This document shows positions 1 to 8,397 of a DNA stretch of 12,363 nucleotides, one piece after another. The stretch's first letter is position 1. Each line of letters opens with the position of its first letter. Source of the stretch: Auxenochlorella pyrenoidosa (lineage: Eukaryota; Chlorophyta; Trebouxiophyceae; Chlorellales; Chlorellaceae); NCBI GenBank assembly GCA_001430745.1, contig KQ482072.1:251610-263972 (forward strand), given 5' to 3'. Both the position numbers and the translations under genes were made by a program. The notes beneath the pieces were generated by a model. It searched no databases and was not told where the DNA came from. It was given only the letters and a program-made list of their open reading frames with translations.

Positions 1-274
1 TGTTGTTCATGCAGGTGGAAAGCGCCTGCAGGCACGCGGGGGGGGGGGGGGGGGCGCGGGGCAGGCTGCTTATGGGGGAGCAACATGGGCTGCTCACAGG
101 CCCGCCGATTTGGGAAAATCCGTGCTGCGTGCAGGTCCCGGCCGGCTACCTGGGCTTCCGGGTGCATCTGGGCCGGTGCCTCTGCTGCAGGAGGCACGTA
201 CACAGCCTAAGCGGCGCCCACACCACATGCTCAAGCGCCCAGACACCCCATTGAGGGCTCAGATGCGACATGTG
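1..274. other. Downstream flank of the membrane-protein gene; no gene seen
   Basis: This stretch follows the TGA stop of the minus-strand membrane-protein gene and probably holds its 3' UTR. I see no exon with a convincing protein. There is no TGTAA motif on the minus strand here; a TGTAC near 200 is the nearest variant. It contains a long G run at 38-54. Confidence 0.5.
38..54 (+). repeat. Homopolymer run of 17 G
   Basis: Seventeen consecutive G on the plus strand, flanked by GCGC. Such runs are prone to sequencing and replication slippage, so the length is uncertain. It lies beyond the 3' end of the minus-strand gene. Confidence 0.95.
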
Positions 275-2395
275 TCACCAAAGAATGGAGAGCTCCCGCA
301 CCTCAGAGGTGAAGACAAAGCCGCCGCTCATTCCCAGGTGCACCAGGGGCAGCAGCAGGGTGGGGGCCATCACGGCCGCTCCTGAAGCGGGCAGCACAGC
401 AAGGGGCGGAGGGGTGGGTGGGTGGGTGGGGATTTGGGGGGGGGCAGGCAACCCCTTGACATGCCATCACGAAGCACAAGGTCCCAGTTGGAACGGCAGC
501 TCCTAACATGTCTTGGTGTGCGGCGTCCAAACGAAGTGCGCCCCATCGGCTGCGCCGCCTGGGCCTCCCGCAACCTCCTGCTGCTGCCAGCACACTCGCA
601 GGACATAAGCCCCCTCTGCCGACTCTTGACGGCCTAACCGCCCACTGTGCCCACGCCCACCAATGAGCAGCCCCCACAGCGTGAGCGACTTGACAAACAG
701 CAGGTGGATGAGGTGCAGCACCACCGCCAGCAGCGCAAACCACAGCAGGCCGTGCTGCGGGGGGCGCCGAGGACGCACAAGGGGGGGTGGGGTGGGGGTG
801 GGGGTGGGGCAGGCAGGGTGGGAGGCAGTCACAGGCCTGCCAACGCCAGTGGCGGCGCTGCGGTTTCAGGCTGCAGGCGTGAAGCACAAGAGCTTGACAG
901 AGGGCCCTTACAGTCATGCCGCCGCTGCTGCCCCCCCGTCATGCCCCGCCGCTGCTGCCGGCTGCCTGCAGGGCTGCATTCGGTTTCGCACCTGCAAGCG
1001 CTGGATGGCTGGCTCGTTGAGCAGCCGACGGTCGGCGCCAACCTGCAGGACGATGGTGGCGGCAGCGTGCTGTTGAACAAGTAATTAAGAAAGCGACGCC
1101 AACATCTGCAGTGGTCGCAAGAGCAGCAGTCCAAAAGCATGAGTTCAATTGACATTAACATCACTATAATCTTTTTTCGATTTAAAAGTAAATCCCCAAA
1201 CTCCCAGGGTCGCTGCTGGTGCGCCCAGGGGTTGGGGGGCGGGCCAGGGACAGCCACAGCGCGCACCTTGAGGGCGTAGCACGTGATGGCGCCCGTCAGC
1301 AGGCAGGCCCCCAGGATGCGCCACAGCTCCTCAAACAGCACGTCTGCAGGGCAGGGAGCAGGGAGGCGGTAGGGAGGCAGGGCGCCAGAAGGGTGGCAGC
1401 AGGCTTGGTGCGTTTGCTACAGCAGCCCCCCCCCCCTTCCCTCGCCGACATTTCCACCGCCCCCACCCCCACCACCCCCCGACATTTCCAGCACCCCCAC
1501 CGATGTCCTCGTGATGGTGCGGCAGGTGCATGTCGCGGAAGAAGAGCTCCGTCATCTGTTTGTAGGGACAGCACACACAGCGGGTCGGGTCGGCAGGAAC
1601 GGCTGCACAGCGCGCAAGGCAAAGTAGAGCAGGGGGCGCGCAGCATGCGCTGGCAGCTGCAGGTGTGTGCTTCGGACTCGCGCCGCAGGCAGGGCACATC
1701 CTGATTGCTGCCACGCTCCCAGCCCAGCAGCCCAGCCTCCTGGGACCCAATGAGCTGCTCAGCCGACCTTGTAGGGCGCAATCAGGACCAGCAGCGCCGC
1801 CGCCAGCTGCAGCAGGCCCAGCAGCGTGTACAGGGCAGAGGCGCCTGCAGGGTGCGGCGGCAGCAAGGCAACCGCACAGTCATGCCTGGATGCGGGGCTG
1901 GGTGCAGCGACATGGCAGCCAGGTGGGCTGGACAGTCAGGCATCTGCAGGCATGGCTGGCGCATTGGGTGCCTAACTTCCAGGCCACTGCCCACCCGGGA
2001 TGTGGAGCCCTGCCACCAGGGGCCGGCCCTCATAAGCCTCTCGGTCTTCTGGGGCCACCACCGGGGGCGGCATGGCGTAGCGGTCGGCGGCAGCGGGGTA
2101 GGCAACCGCGGGGTTGGCTGCAGGGGGGGCGGGCGCAGCCAAGCGGCACCGCCGGCGCCGGAAGGGCGGTGAGCGGGCAGCGCCGGGTGGGGGCGCCCGG
2201 CGGGGGCGCCCGCAGCTGGCGAGGCAGCAGCCGTGAGCTGCGAGCGTATCAGTGGCAGCTGGCTGAGATGGGCAGGAGCAGCAGCTGTGCCCTGAAAAGC
2301 GACCCAAGGGCAAGCAGCCCACCTGCTGCCGGCGGCTCCCCAGCGGCACCTGGGCGCGGCGGCGCCGGCACGTGGGGCTCTGTGGCGCTGGCCAT
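275..2395 (-). CDS. Unassigned four-helix membrane protein, 8 exons, 227 aa
   Basis: Exons (minus, 5' to 3'): 2395-2323, 2117-1995, 1844-1768, 1555-1501, 1343-1267, 1069-992, 754-661, 381-275. All introns are GT-AG and all phases match; the stop is TGA at 277-275. The start ATG has a good context (GTCATGGCC). The N-terminus (1-65) is proline/alanine-rich and looks disordered. Four hydrophobic stretches follow: about 68-88, 116-133, 163-181 and 186-209. Between helices 1 and 2 lies a polar loop with a histidine cluster (MHLPHHHEDI, 100-109); between 2 and 3 is a charged loop ending LLNEPAIQRLQ. No signal peptide or transit peptide is obvious. Three of the helices sit in one or two short exons each. 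I do not recognise the family and give no function. It lies 408 bp downstream of the splicing-factor gene on the same strand. The exon structure is well supported by phase and hydrophobicity; the exact start is less certain because the frame stays open upstream. Confidence 0.8.
411..431 (+). repeat. G-quadruplex-type (GGGT)n repeat in intron 7 of the membrane-protein gene
   Basis: The plus strand reads G4-T-G3-T-G3-T-G3-T-G4, a perfect four-run quadruplex pattern with one-base loops. In the minus-strand transcript it is a C-rich pyrimidine tract about 30 bases upstream of the last acceptor, so its ordinary role may be as polypyrimidine tract. Confidence 0.85.
781..809 (+). repeat. G-quadruplex-type G-run array in intron 6 of the membrane-protein gene
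   Basis: The plus strand reads G7-T-G4-T-G5-T-G5-T-G4. It lies in intron 6 (755-991), again as a C-rich tract about 26 bases upstream of the acceptor in the transcript. Confidence 0.85.
1445..1501 (-). repeat. 34-bp tandem repeat touching the 5' splice site of intron 4 (membrane-protein gene)
   Basis: Two copies of a 23-base unit at 1445-1467 and 1479-1501 match at 21 of 23 positions (CCGACATTTCCA is identical in both on the plus strand). The right copy includes the last exon base and the donor G|GTGGGG; the left copy has an equivalent GGTGGGG. Confidence 0.75.
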
Positions 2396-2508
2396 GACCC
2401 CAGGAGCAATCTTGGAGTGTGCGAGTTCGGCTGGTAGGCGTCCGAGGGGCCAATTCGGTTTCGGGTTTCGGAGAGGAGGAAGCGGGTCGGCAACCTTACG
2501 CCGCGGGC

Positions 2509-2516
2509 TTTTAAAC
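2509..2516 (-). promoter_or_regulatory. TATA-like box candidate upstream of the membrane-protein gene
   Basis: TTTAAAAG on the minus strand, an isolated AT-only core in GC-rich sequence, about 115 bases upstream of the chosen ATG at 2395. The position fits a core promoter with a short 5' UTR, but there is no other support. Confidence 0.3.
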
Positions 2517-2747
2517 AGCAGCTACCCTGAAGGAGGGCAAGAGGAACCAAGACAAGGCGCCAGAAAGGCAAGTCTGCATCCTTGCTGGCGCAGCGTGCTG
2601 GCGTCAAGGCAACTCCCGGGGGAATCCCAGGCTGGGATCCCAAGTGGTGTCACTGTTAATGTTAACAGGCCAGCCAACACGGCCGGCAACACAAATGCAT
2701 GAACCCATCTGGAGCACTGTGAAACAGCCAGGCAACCAGCTTGTTGT

Positions 2748-2752
2748 TTACA
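2748..2752 (-). terminator. Green-algal poly(A) signal TGTAA for the splicing-factor gene
   Basis: TGTAA on the minus strand, 52 bases past the TAG stop. UGUAA is the usual nuclear poly(A) signal in chlorophyte algae and normally lies 10 to 20 bases before the cleavage site, so the mRNA would end near 2730. Confidence 0.5.
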
Positions 2753-2803
2753 ACACACGCATCTCCACCATGGACGAGGGTTGCATGGTCACTGCCGCTG
2801 GCC

Positions 2804-5800
2804 CTACAGCTGCTGCTGCTGCTGCTGCTGGCGCCTCGACGCCGCCCACGAGCTCTCGTGAATGCGGCCATGCACCACCCCCGATACAGGCTGCGCCGCT
2901 GCAGTGCTGGTGCCGCCTTGCTGCTGCGGCTGCTGCTGCTGCTGCTGCCCCGGCGGCACGCCTGGTCCGGCGGCGGCTGCAGCTGCCTGCTTGGCGGCGG
3001 CTCTGCGGGCCTCTGCCTTGCGCCTCTTGGCCTCTTCCATTTCCGCCCGCTTGCGCAGCAGCTGCACCCGCTCTTCGGCCGCCCTGGCCGCCACCAACAG
3101 GCCCTGCGGGTCCAGCTGGGCCGCGGCACCGATGACGGCGCCGCGCCGCGGGCGCTGCCGCTGCTGCTCGGCCGGGGACGCAGCAGCACCGGCGGCCGGC
3201 TCCTGCTGCGGGTGCTGGGCGTGGCCAGTCTCCTCCCCAGGGTGGCCCTGCTCTCGCCCATGCTGCGCCGCCGCCGCCTGCCGGCTACCGTACAGCTGCG
3301 CAGAGCTGAGGGCCAGCGCGCTGTCGGCGGCGCTGCTGAAGCCGGGGGCTGCTGCGGCGGCGGCGGCCGCCGCGGCCGCCGCTGCGTCGTGCGGCATGAA
3401 CTCGCCAGTGGCAGTGTCGTAAGCGCCCCACTGCCCCACGCTGGGGTGGCAGTACAGGCCTGCAGTGGGAGGGACGGAGGCACAAGGTGTGACAGGGCAG
3501 CAGGTGGCAGGTGCCGATCTCCTGCCAGCCCAGCAAACAATCATCGTGCCAGGCTGCTTCAGACCTAGCATCACAGAATTTTCCCCTTTTGCTGATCATC
3601 CCTGGCGCACTTGATGCTCCTGCAACACTCCCCCACATGCTGCCTCCCGCTTGCTCTCCCCCCAAACCCCACCCCTGCCAAGAGCCTCCCCATACCCGCA
3701 CCCACGCCTCTTCTGCCCCTCCGTGCTGCACCACACCCTCCCAAGGAGCCCACCAGAGTTGGCGTCATAGTAGTAACCCGACACCGGCTCCAGCATGTAT
3801 CCAGACTCGGGGTCGAAACAGAATCCGGCCACCTCGGCCGCCGCGCGCTGCGCCGCCAGCGCGGCGGCCGCCGCAGCCGCCGCCTCCTGCTGCGCCTCTG
3901 CAGCGTGCAGCTCGGCAGCCGCCGCCAGAGGGTCGTACCCGAGCTCCCCCTCTTCCTGTTCTGCCGACTCTGGCCGCTCCTGCTGCTGTTGGCCCTGCTG
4001 CTGCTCCTGCTGCTGCTGCTCCGCTGCACCTCCAGCCGTAGGCGCGGCGTCCGCCGCTGCCTCCTGCCCGCCCGCCGCTGCCTGCCCCGCGCCATCAGTC
4101 GCGGGCGCTGCCTCGGCGGCCGCCTCGGCCGCCTGCTGGCGCTCCCAGGCAGCCAGGGGATCGTCGTCATCCCCCCCTGCCTGCCCTGCCCCCTCTCCAA
4201 ACTCTTTGGGAGCCCAGCCGGCCATCGCCAGCGCCGCCTCTGCCGCGGCCTCTGTCGCCATGTGGTGCTCGTACTGCGCCGCGTAAAAGTGCTGCGGCTG
4301 GTCGGCAAAGCGGTCACGAGCGTAGCCCAGGCGCAGGGGCGCCTCCTGGCCTTCCAGGCGCGCCCCCTGGCAGGCTGCCAGGGCCTTGCCGGCGTCCGCG
4401 ATGCTGAGGGCATCGCACAAGGAGGGTGGTTGGTTTCAGGGGCAGGCGGAGGGCATGCCAACAGTGCTCTGCAACTCTGCCTACATACCCTTCAAGCGAT
4501 GGCTGGGCAGAGCGCTAGGCCCTGCCTGCGGCGTGCCCAGCGGCAGGCGCCCGCAGCTCCCCAGGCAGGCTACAGCCGCCACCTGAAGAACTGGATGAAT
4601 GCCCAGCCCGCATCCCCACCACCCCCACTCCCTGCCGAGGGGCTCCACCTGAAGAACTGGATGTAGGCCAACCCCCACACCCACACCCACCACACCTACT
4701 CCCTGCCGCCGGGCCTCATAAAAAGCCTCATAATTAAAACAGCGCCAAGCTGTTGTCCCCACCTGAAGAACTGGATGTAGGCGACCCCCCGCGGCTCCCC
4801 GCTGTAGCGGTCGCGCACCAGTCGGATGTCTTTCACTGCAGGCACAAGCAGGGGGCTGGGGGTGCAGGCCGTGAGGAGGCATGCCGGCGACCACATGGGC
4901 AGGGCCACCATACAGGGGCAGAGCCAACAGGCAGCGCAAGGGCGGGCCTGCATGCGCCACAGTCTGCACCAGACGCCTTTGGTTGAGCATAGGCAAGGCA
5001 GCGGGTGTCCGTCAGTACCAGTTGGCCCACCCACGAGTGGCTGCACGCCCCGACTGGCAGCAGCACGCCCACCACAGCGTGCACAGCATGCAGCGCACCG
5101 TCCACACCCAACACGCCCACGCGGGCGCAGGCACGGCGCCGCTCTCACCGGGGGCGTGCGGCACAAACAGGAAGCGCAGCGCCTCTTCGTCTGCCCCCGG
5201 GGCCAGCCCAGCCACCCGCAGGATGCACGAGGGCTCCTCGATGCCTGCTGCCTCGGGCCCCAGCACGCGAGCTGATGGCGACCGCTCCCGCAGGCACTGG
5301 TAGCACTCGCTGCGCCTGCACGGCAGGGTCAGGGATGCGGTGTCACCCTGCTGCGGCAAGGCAGAAGCCGGGTCCACCCGCGGCGGGTGCACGGGACAGG
5401 CCATTCGGCATTGAGCAGGCAGGCAAGGCGGCCCAGGGCGGGCGCCGCCACGCAGCGCCTGCACCTGCGCAGTATCGAGATGCCGCAAGCGTACTCTGCA
5501 CCCCGCTGCGCCCGCCCAGCCTTCCCCCAGGCCACCCCTGCAAGCCCCTCCACGCTTGCTTGATACCCTGGCAGCACAGCCGCAGGTTTCACGTCAAATA
5601 TCCTGGCAGCACAGCCGCACACCTCACCCCAAAAACCGGCATGCCCACCGCGAACAAAATCAGACGGCGCAGCAGTAGCAGCCCCAGCCCCCAACCCCCT
5701 CTCGTACCGTGCAAAGTTGATGCCCTGGCAGAAGTCGCACAACCAGTCCCCGGCAGCGGCGCCCGGCCCCGCGAGGTCGGCGCGGCGCCGCGCATACTCA

Positions 5801-7931
5801 AACCGCAGGCGGTGCTGCCCGAAGAAGGTTTGCTCCCGCCAGGCCGAGCCCATCAGCGCGGCCGCGCCCTCGGGCGATTCGAACTCCTGCATGTCACGCG
5901 CAGCAGCGTGGGCAAGAACCGGGCCTGGAAAGGCAGGGGTGCGCAGCCAGGCGGCGAGCCGGCGGGGTGCAGTGCTGTGCTCTGTCCTATGCGCACTACA
6001 CCCTCCACCTTTTCAACCTTGTGCGCCCTGGCACCCCCCGCCCCACTCTCACCAGGAAGGCGAAGCCCCTGCCCAGCTGGGTGTTGGCATCGCGCGGCAC
6101 CCGCACCTGCCGCACCCCCGACAGCGGCTCAAACAGCAGCTGCAGGGCGGCTTCCGTTGCGTCCTCAGGCAGGCCCTGCAGGGGTGTCAAGGGTGGCATG
6201 TACGCTTAGGCAAGCTGCCAGCAGCAACAGGCAGCCAAGTCCGCTGCAAATTTGCCCGACAGAGGCATGTGGCAGGGTGCAGCGAGAAAGGGCAGGGGCG
6301 GCGGCTGGGGGCCCTGGAGTGCACGAAGCAGCTCCTGCCGTCACGGCCGCCGACTGCAGTGCAGCGATACGCCGCCACAGGCCACGGCAGCCTGCGCGGC
6401 AGCCTGCACGCCACCCACCACAGCATACCGCCTGTGCGCAATTCCTCAATGAGCCCCCTGGTCACAACTACAGACAGGGCAGCTGCCCTGCGTCCAGGCT
6501 CTGGTACTGGCGGGACGCACCGAGACGAGCAGCACGGCAGAGGGGCGCGCTTGCGCGTCGCCCTGGGCCTCCCAGCCATAGGGCTCGGCATCCAGCTCAT
6601 CATCCAGCCCAGCTGCGGCAGGTGCGTGGGCAAGCATATGACAAACGGCAGGGGCCTTGGATAGCACATGCTCAGCAGCGGGCGAGGTCGCCGGCAGGGG
6701 ACGGCACCGGCAAGATTGTCACTTGATTTATAAGAGCCTGCATATGCTGGGCTGGGGGCACCCCAGAAGGAGAGCGCGGGACCCGCCCTACAGCTGGGCT
6801 CAGCCCCCCCCCAAAACCAGGGGGCGTCACCTTCCTGCAGGTAGGGCCACCCCCCCAACCAGGGCGCGGCACCCACCCTGCAGCGCAGCAGCGTAGCCGT
6901 GCATGCGCGCCGAGGGCTGCGCGCCGCCGGCCCACGGCGCCCGGCCGCGCACCCCTGCATCCGCCTCTGCCTCATGGATGCGCCCACCGCTGGTGAATGT
7001 GGCCTGGAAGCGGTCTGCAGGGGCGGGGCTGCGGGTAGGGGCATGATGATGGCCCAGCCAAGGGTGTGGGCATGTGCAGGGCGCAGAACTAGTCATGTCG
7101 AGCGGGAGCAATGCAGCGAGCTGGCTCCCTGCTGGTGGCAGAGAAGCTGGGAGAACCCAATGCACGCATCCTGTGCAAGGCGGTGGTGTTCAGCCGAGTG
7201 GCGCGGCGCCTCAGCCAGCAACAGGGATGTTCATGCAGCCGAAAGCGCAAGGGATGAGAACAGAGCATGAGCTCAGGGTCGGGCAGTGGGCCCTGAGGCG
7301 AGACAGGCACCTGGCCGGCCAGCAAGGGGAGGGAACCAGCCGAGCAAGCTCACCGTGCTGCCATCGGTCTGGCGAGGGCTGGCGCCCAGGCTCGGGCCTG
7401 CCGGCGCGTCGTCCCCGCTCGTGGCTGCGGCTGCGGTAGCGGGCGGCCTCCCTGCTGTGGCTGCGGCTGCTGTGCCGCCGATCCCCGCGACCGCGCGTCC
7501 GGCTGCGGCTCCCACGACGATCCCTGCTGCGCTCGCGATGCCTTTCCCGCCGCCGGCTGCGGCTGCGACTGCTGCCACGCCGTCGGAGGCGATCCCGGCT
7601 GCGGCTGCGACGGCCCCTGCAGGGGGAGGCACAGGATGCCAGCACTTGCCACGGGCCAAGGAGTGCACAGCTGCACAGCCAGCCTGAGAAGCCTGCTACT
7701 GTTCCCACATTCAGCATTCAGGTGCACATGTGCTTGCTGCTCCCTCACCGCGATCGAGACCTCGAGTCATGCCGGGAGCTTCCGCCGTGCCGCCTGCCCC
7801 TGTCTGATGCAGCAAGGGCGGGGCAAGTGCGGAAGGGGCGGCGTCAGCAAGCGGCGGTGGCGGCAGCGGGGGTCGGGGCTGCGCGGGTGGCGACGCTGGG
7901 AGGCGCTCCACAAACCATCAGAGGCTCCCAT
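2804..7931 (-). CDS. RBM5: RBM5/SUA-like splicing factor (RS, RRM, RanBP2 zinc finger, RRM, OCRE), 11 exons, about 803 aa
   Basis: Exons (minus): 7931-7916, 7803-7749, 7616-7354, 7014-6877, 6612-6521, 6175-6053, 5886-5708, 5315-5149, 4835-4763, 4403-3754, 3459-2804 (stop TAG at 2806-2804). Seen: RS-rich region 1-110; RRM1 about 182-258 with RNP2 LLVSGL (185-190) and RNP1 GRGFAFL (223-229); a RanBP2-type zinc finger with W277, C279, C282, N286, C293, C296 in exact spacing, split by a phase-2 intron; RRM2 about 317-402 with RNP1 RGVAYIQFF (360-368); a linker rich in A, Q and E (EEGELGYDPL); an OCRE domain at 562-610, split by a phase-1 intron; a poly-Ala run, then an A/E/R helix-forming region and a poly-Q end. 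Family knowledge: RBM5, RBM10 and Arabidopsis SUA control 3' splice-site and exon choice in the nucleus, OCRE binding Sm-protein tails. Odd: no C2H2 finger and no G-patch in any frame to 2700. The 5-residue first exon is the weakest part. Confidence 0.9.
2810..2830 (+). repeat. (CTG)7 triplet repeat coding the poly-Gln end of the splicing factor
   Basis: Seven CTG units on the plus strand are CAG codons on the coding strand and give seven glutamines immediately before the final Leu and the stop. Another CTG-rich cluster at about 2927-2949 codes a second Gln/Pro tract in the same exon. Confidence 0.95.
3349..3387 (-). repeat. Poly-alanine coding GCN tract just after the OCRE domain
   Basis: A run of mixed GCN codons (GCG, GCC, GCT, GCA) codes an alanine stretch of about 13 or 14 residues right after the OCRE segment EFMPHD. 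The mixed codons suggest it is kept as protein sequence and not only by slippage. Confidence 0.8.
4579..4782 (-). repeat. Exon-9 end and 5' splice site present three times (one real, two intronic)
   Basis: The real exon-9 end and donor lie at 4782-4759. The same 24 bases occur exactly at 4668-4645, and 19 of them at 4597-4579. On the minus strand each copy contains CATCCAGTTCTTCAG|GTGG. Distances between the possible donors are 114 and 66 bases, both multiples of three. The two intronic copies also share the flank around CTCCCTGCCG, so they form a tandem repeat of about 66 bases. Confidence 0.95.
5567..5619. repeat. 35-bp tandem repeat in splicing-factor intron 7
   Basis: CCTGGCAGCACAGCCGCA occurs exactly at 5567-5584 and 5602-5619, a period of 35 bases, inside the intron that splits the RanBP2 zinc finger (5316-5707). 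It is away from both splice sites. Confidence 0.9.
6771..6883 (-). repeat. Degenerate ~45-bp repeat starting at the 5' splice site of splicing-factor intron 4
   Basis: On the minus strand three related blocks start near 6883, 6840 and 6793, with CTGCAGG-GTGGGTG, CTGCAGGAAGGTGAC and CTGTAGGGCGGGTCC; the first two also share a CCCTGG(T)n(G)n tail. The first block spans the true exon-4 end and donor. Spacings are 43 and 47 bases. The G-rich parts are low complexity, so similarity is less certain than at 4579-4782. Confidence 0.55.
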
Positions 7932-8397
7932 CGCGATTGGGCCGCCTTGAGTGCGCTTCGGTCTTCTTGCTGGGTGCGCGCGGTTTAGCTCGTGCAGTGG
8001 TTGTGCTCGCTGCTACGAATAATGGCTGCTTTCCCCGTCATTCTTTGATCTTCTGCAGTGACGAGCATGACCGCACTTGCAGACGGCTGATGAGGGTCAG
8101 GTGGCGCCAACATGGCGACTGGCGGCGGGCGGCGACAGAGGCAAACAAAGGCGACATCAAGGGCTGGCTGTGCTGCTCCTGCTGGTGATTGAATTCTAGT
8201 ACATTTGGAGGCGGGTCGATGATTTCATGAGAGACATGAGAAAGAAGGCCGGCAACAGATTGAAACTACGGAGCACGGAGCGTCAGCTGCAGCGGAATGA
8301 CCAACATGCAGAGAAACAGCAGCAGCAGCAGCAGCAGGCAGCAGTGGAGCACGGAGACGGACACGAAGCAAGTGACGAGGCCAACATGCAAAACACA
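7932..8397. other. Intergenic spacer between MMAB 3' end and splicing-factor gene
   Basis: This 466-bp stretch holds the 3' UTR of the adenosyltransferase gene on the right and the promoter and 5' UTR of the splicing-factor gene on the left, both on the minus strand. There is a (CAG)7 repeat at 8317-8337. No TGTAA is found on the minus strand; TGTAC at 8199-8203 is the closest variant. No TATA box and no further gene are evident. Confidence 0.55.
8317..8337 (+). repeat. (CAG)7 triplet repeat in the MMAB 3' UTR region
   Basis: Seven perfect CAG units on the plus strand, read as CUG in the minus-strand transcript, about 60 bases past the adenosyltransferase stop. It is non-coding there. Confidence 0.95.

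Larger units (their letters stand above)
2396..2803. other. Intergenic spacer between splicing-factor 3' end and membrane-protein gene
   Basis: Both flanking genes run on the minus strand, so this 408-bp stretch must hold the 3' UTR and cleavage site of the splicing-factor gene and the promoter and 5' UTR of the membrane-protein gene. A TGTAA motif lies near the first end and an AT-rich TTTAAAAG near the second. I see no further gene. Confidence 0.6.

Noticed and set aside
1665..2702. Plus-strand open frame of 345 codons
   Set aside because: It is antisense to exons 1-3 and introns of the membrane-protein gene, with no motif and GC-driven composition.
3611..4666. Plus-strand open frame of 351 codons rich in Leu and Arg
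   Set aside because: It is the complement of the Ala/Gln-rich exon 10 and its flanking introns; the Leu runs are antisense of CAG and GCN codons.
6430..6457. Possible extra minus-strand exon reading GLIEELRTG between exons 5 and 6 of the splicing-factor gene
   Set aside because: The phase does not fit exon 5 (joining gives an immediate stop), and direct joining of exons 5 and 6 rebuilds RRM1 strand 1 exactly (LLVSGL).
5005..6726. Plus-strand open frame of 573 codons, the longest in the window
   Set aside because: It lies antisense across exons 5-8 of the splicing-factor gene, shows no domain, and its Pro/Arg/Ala-rich composition is what GC-rich antisense frames give. The minus-strand exons carry RRM and zinc-finger motifs.
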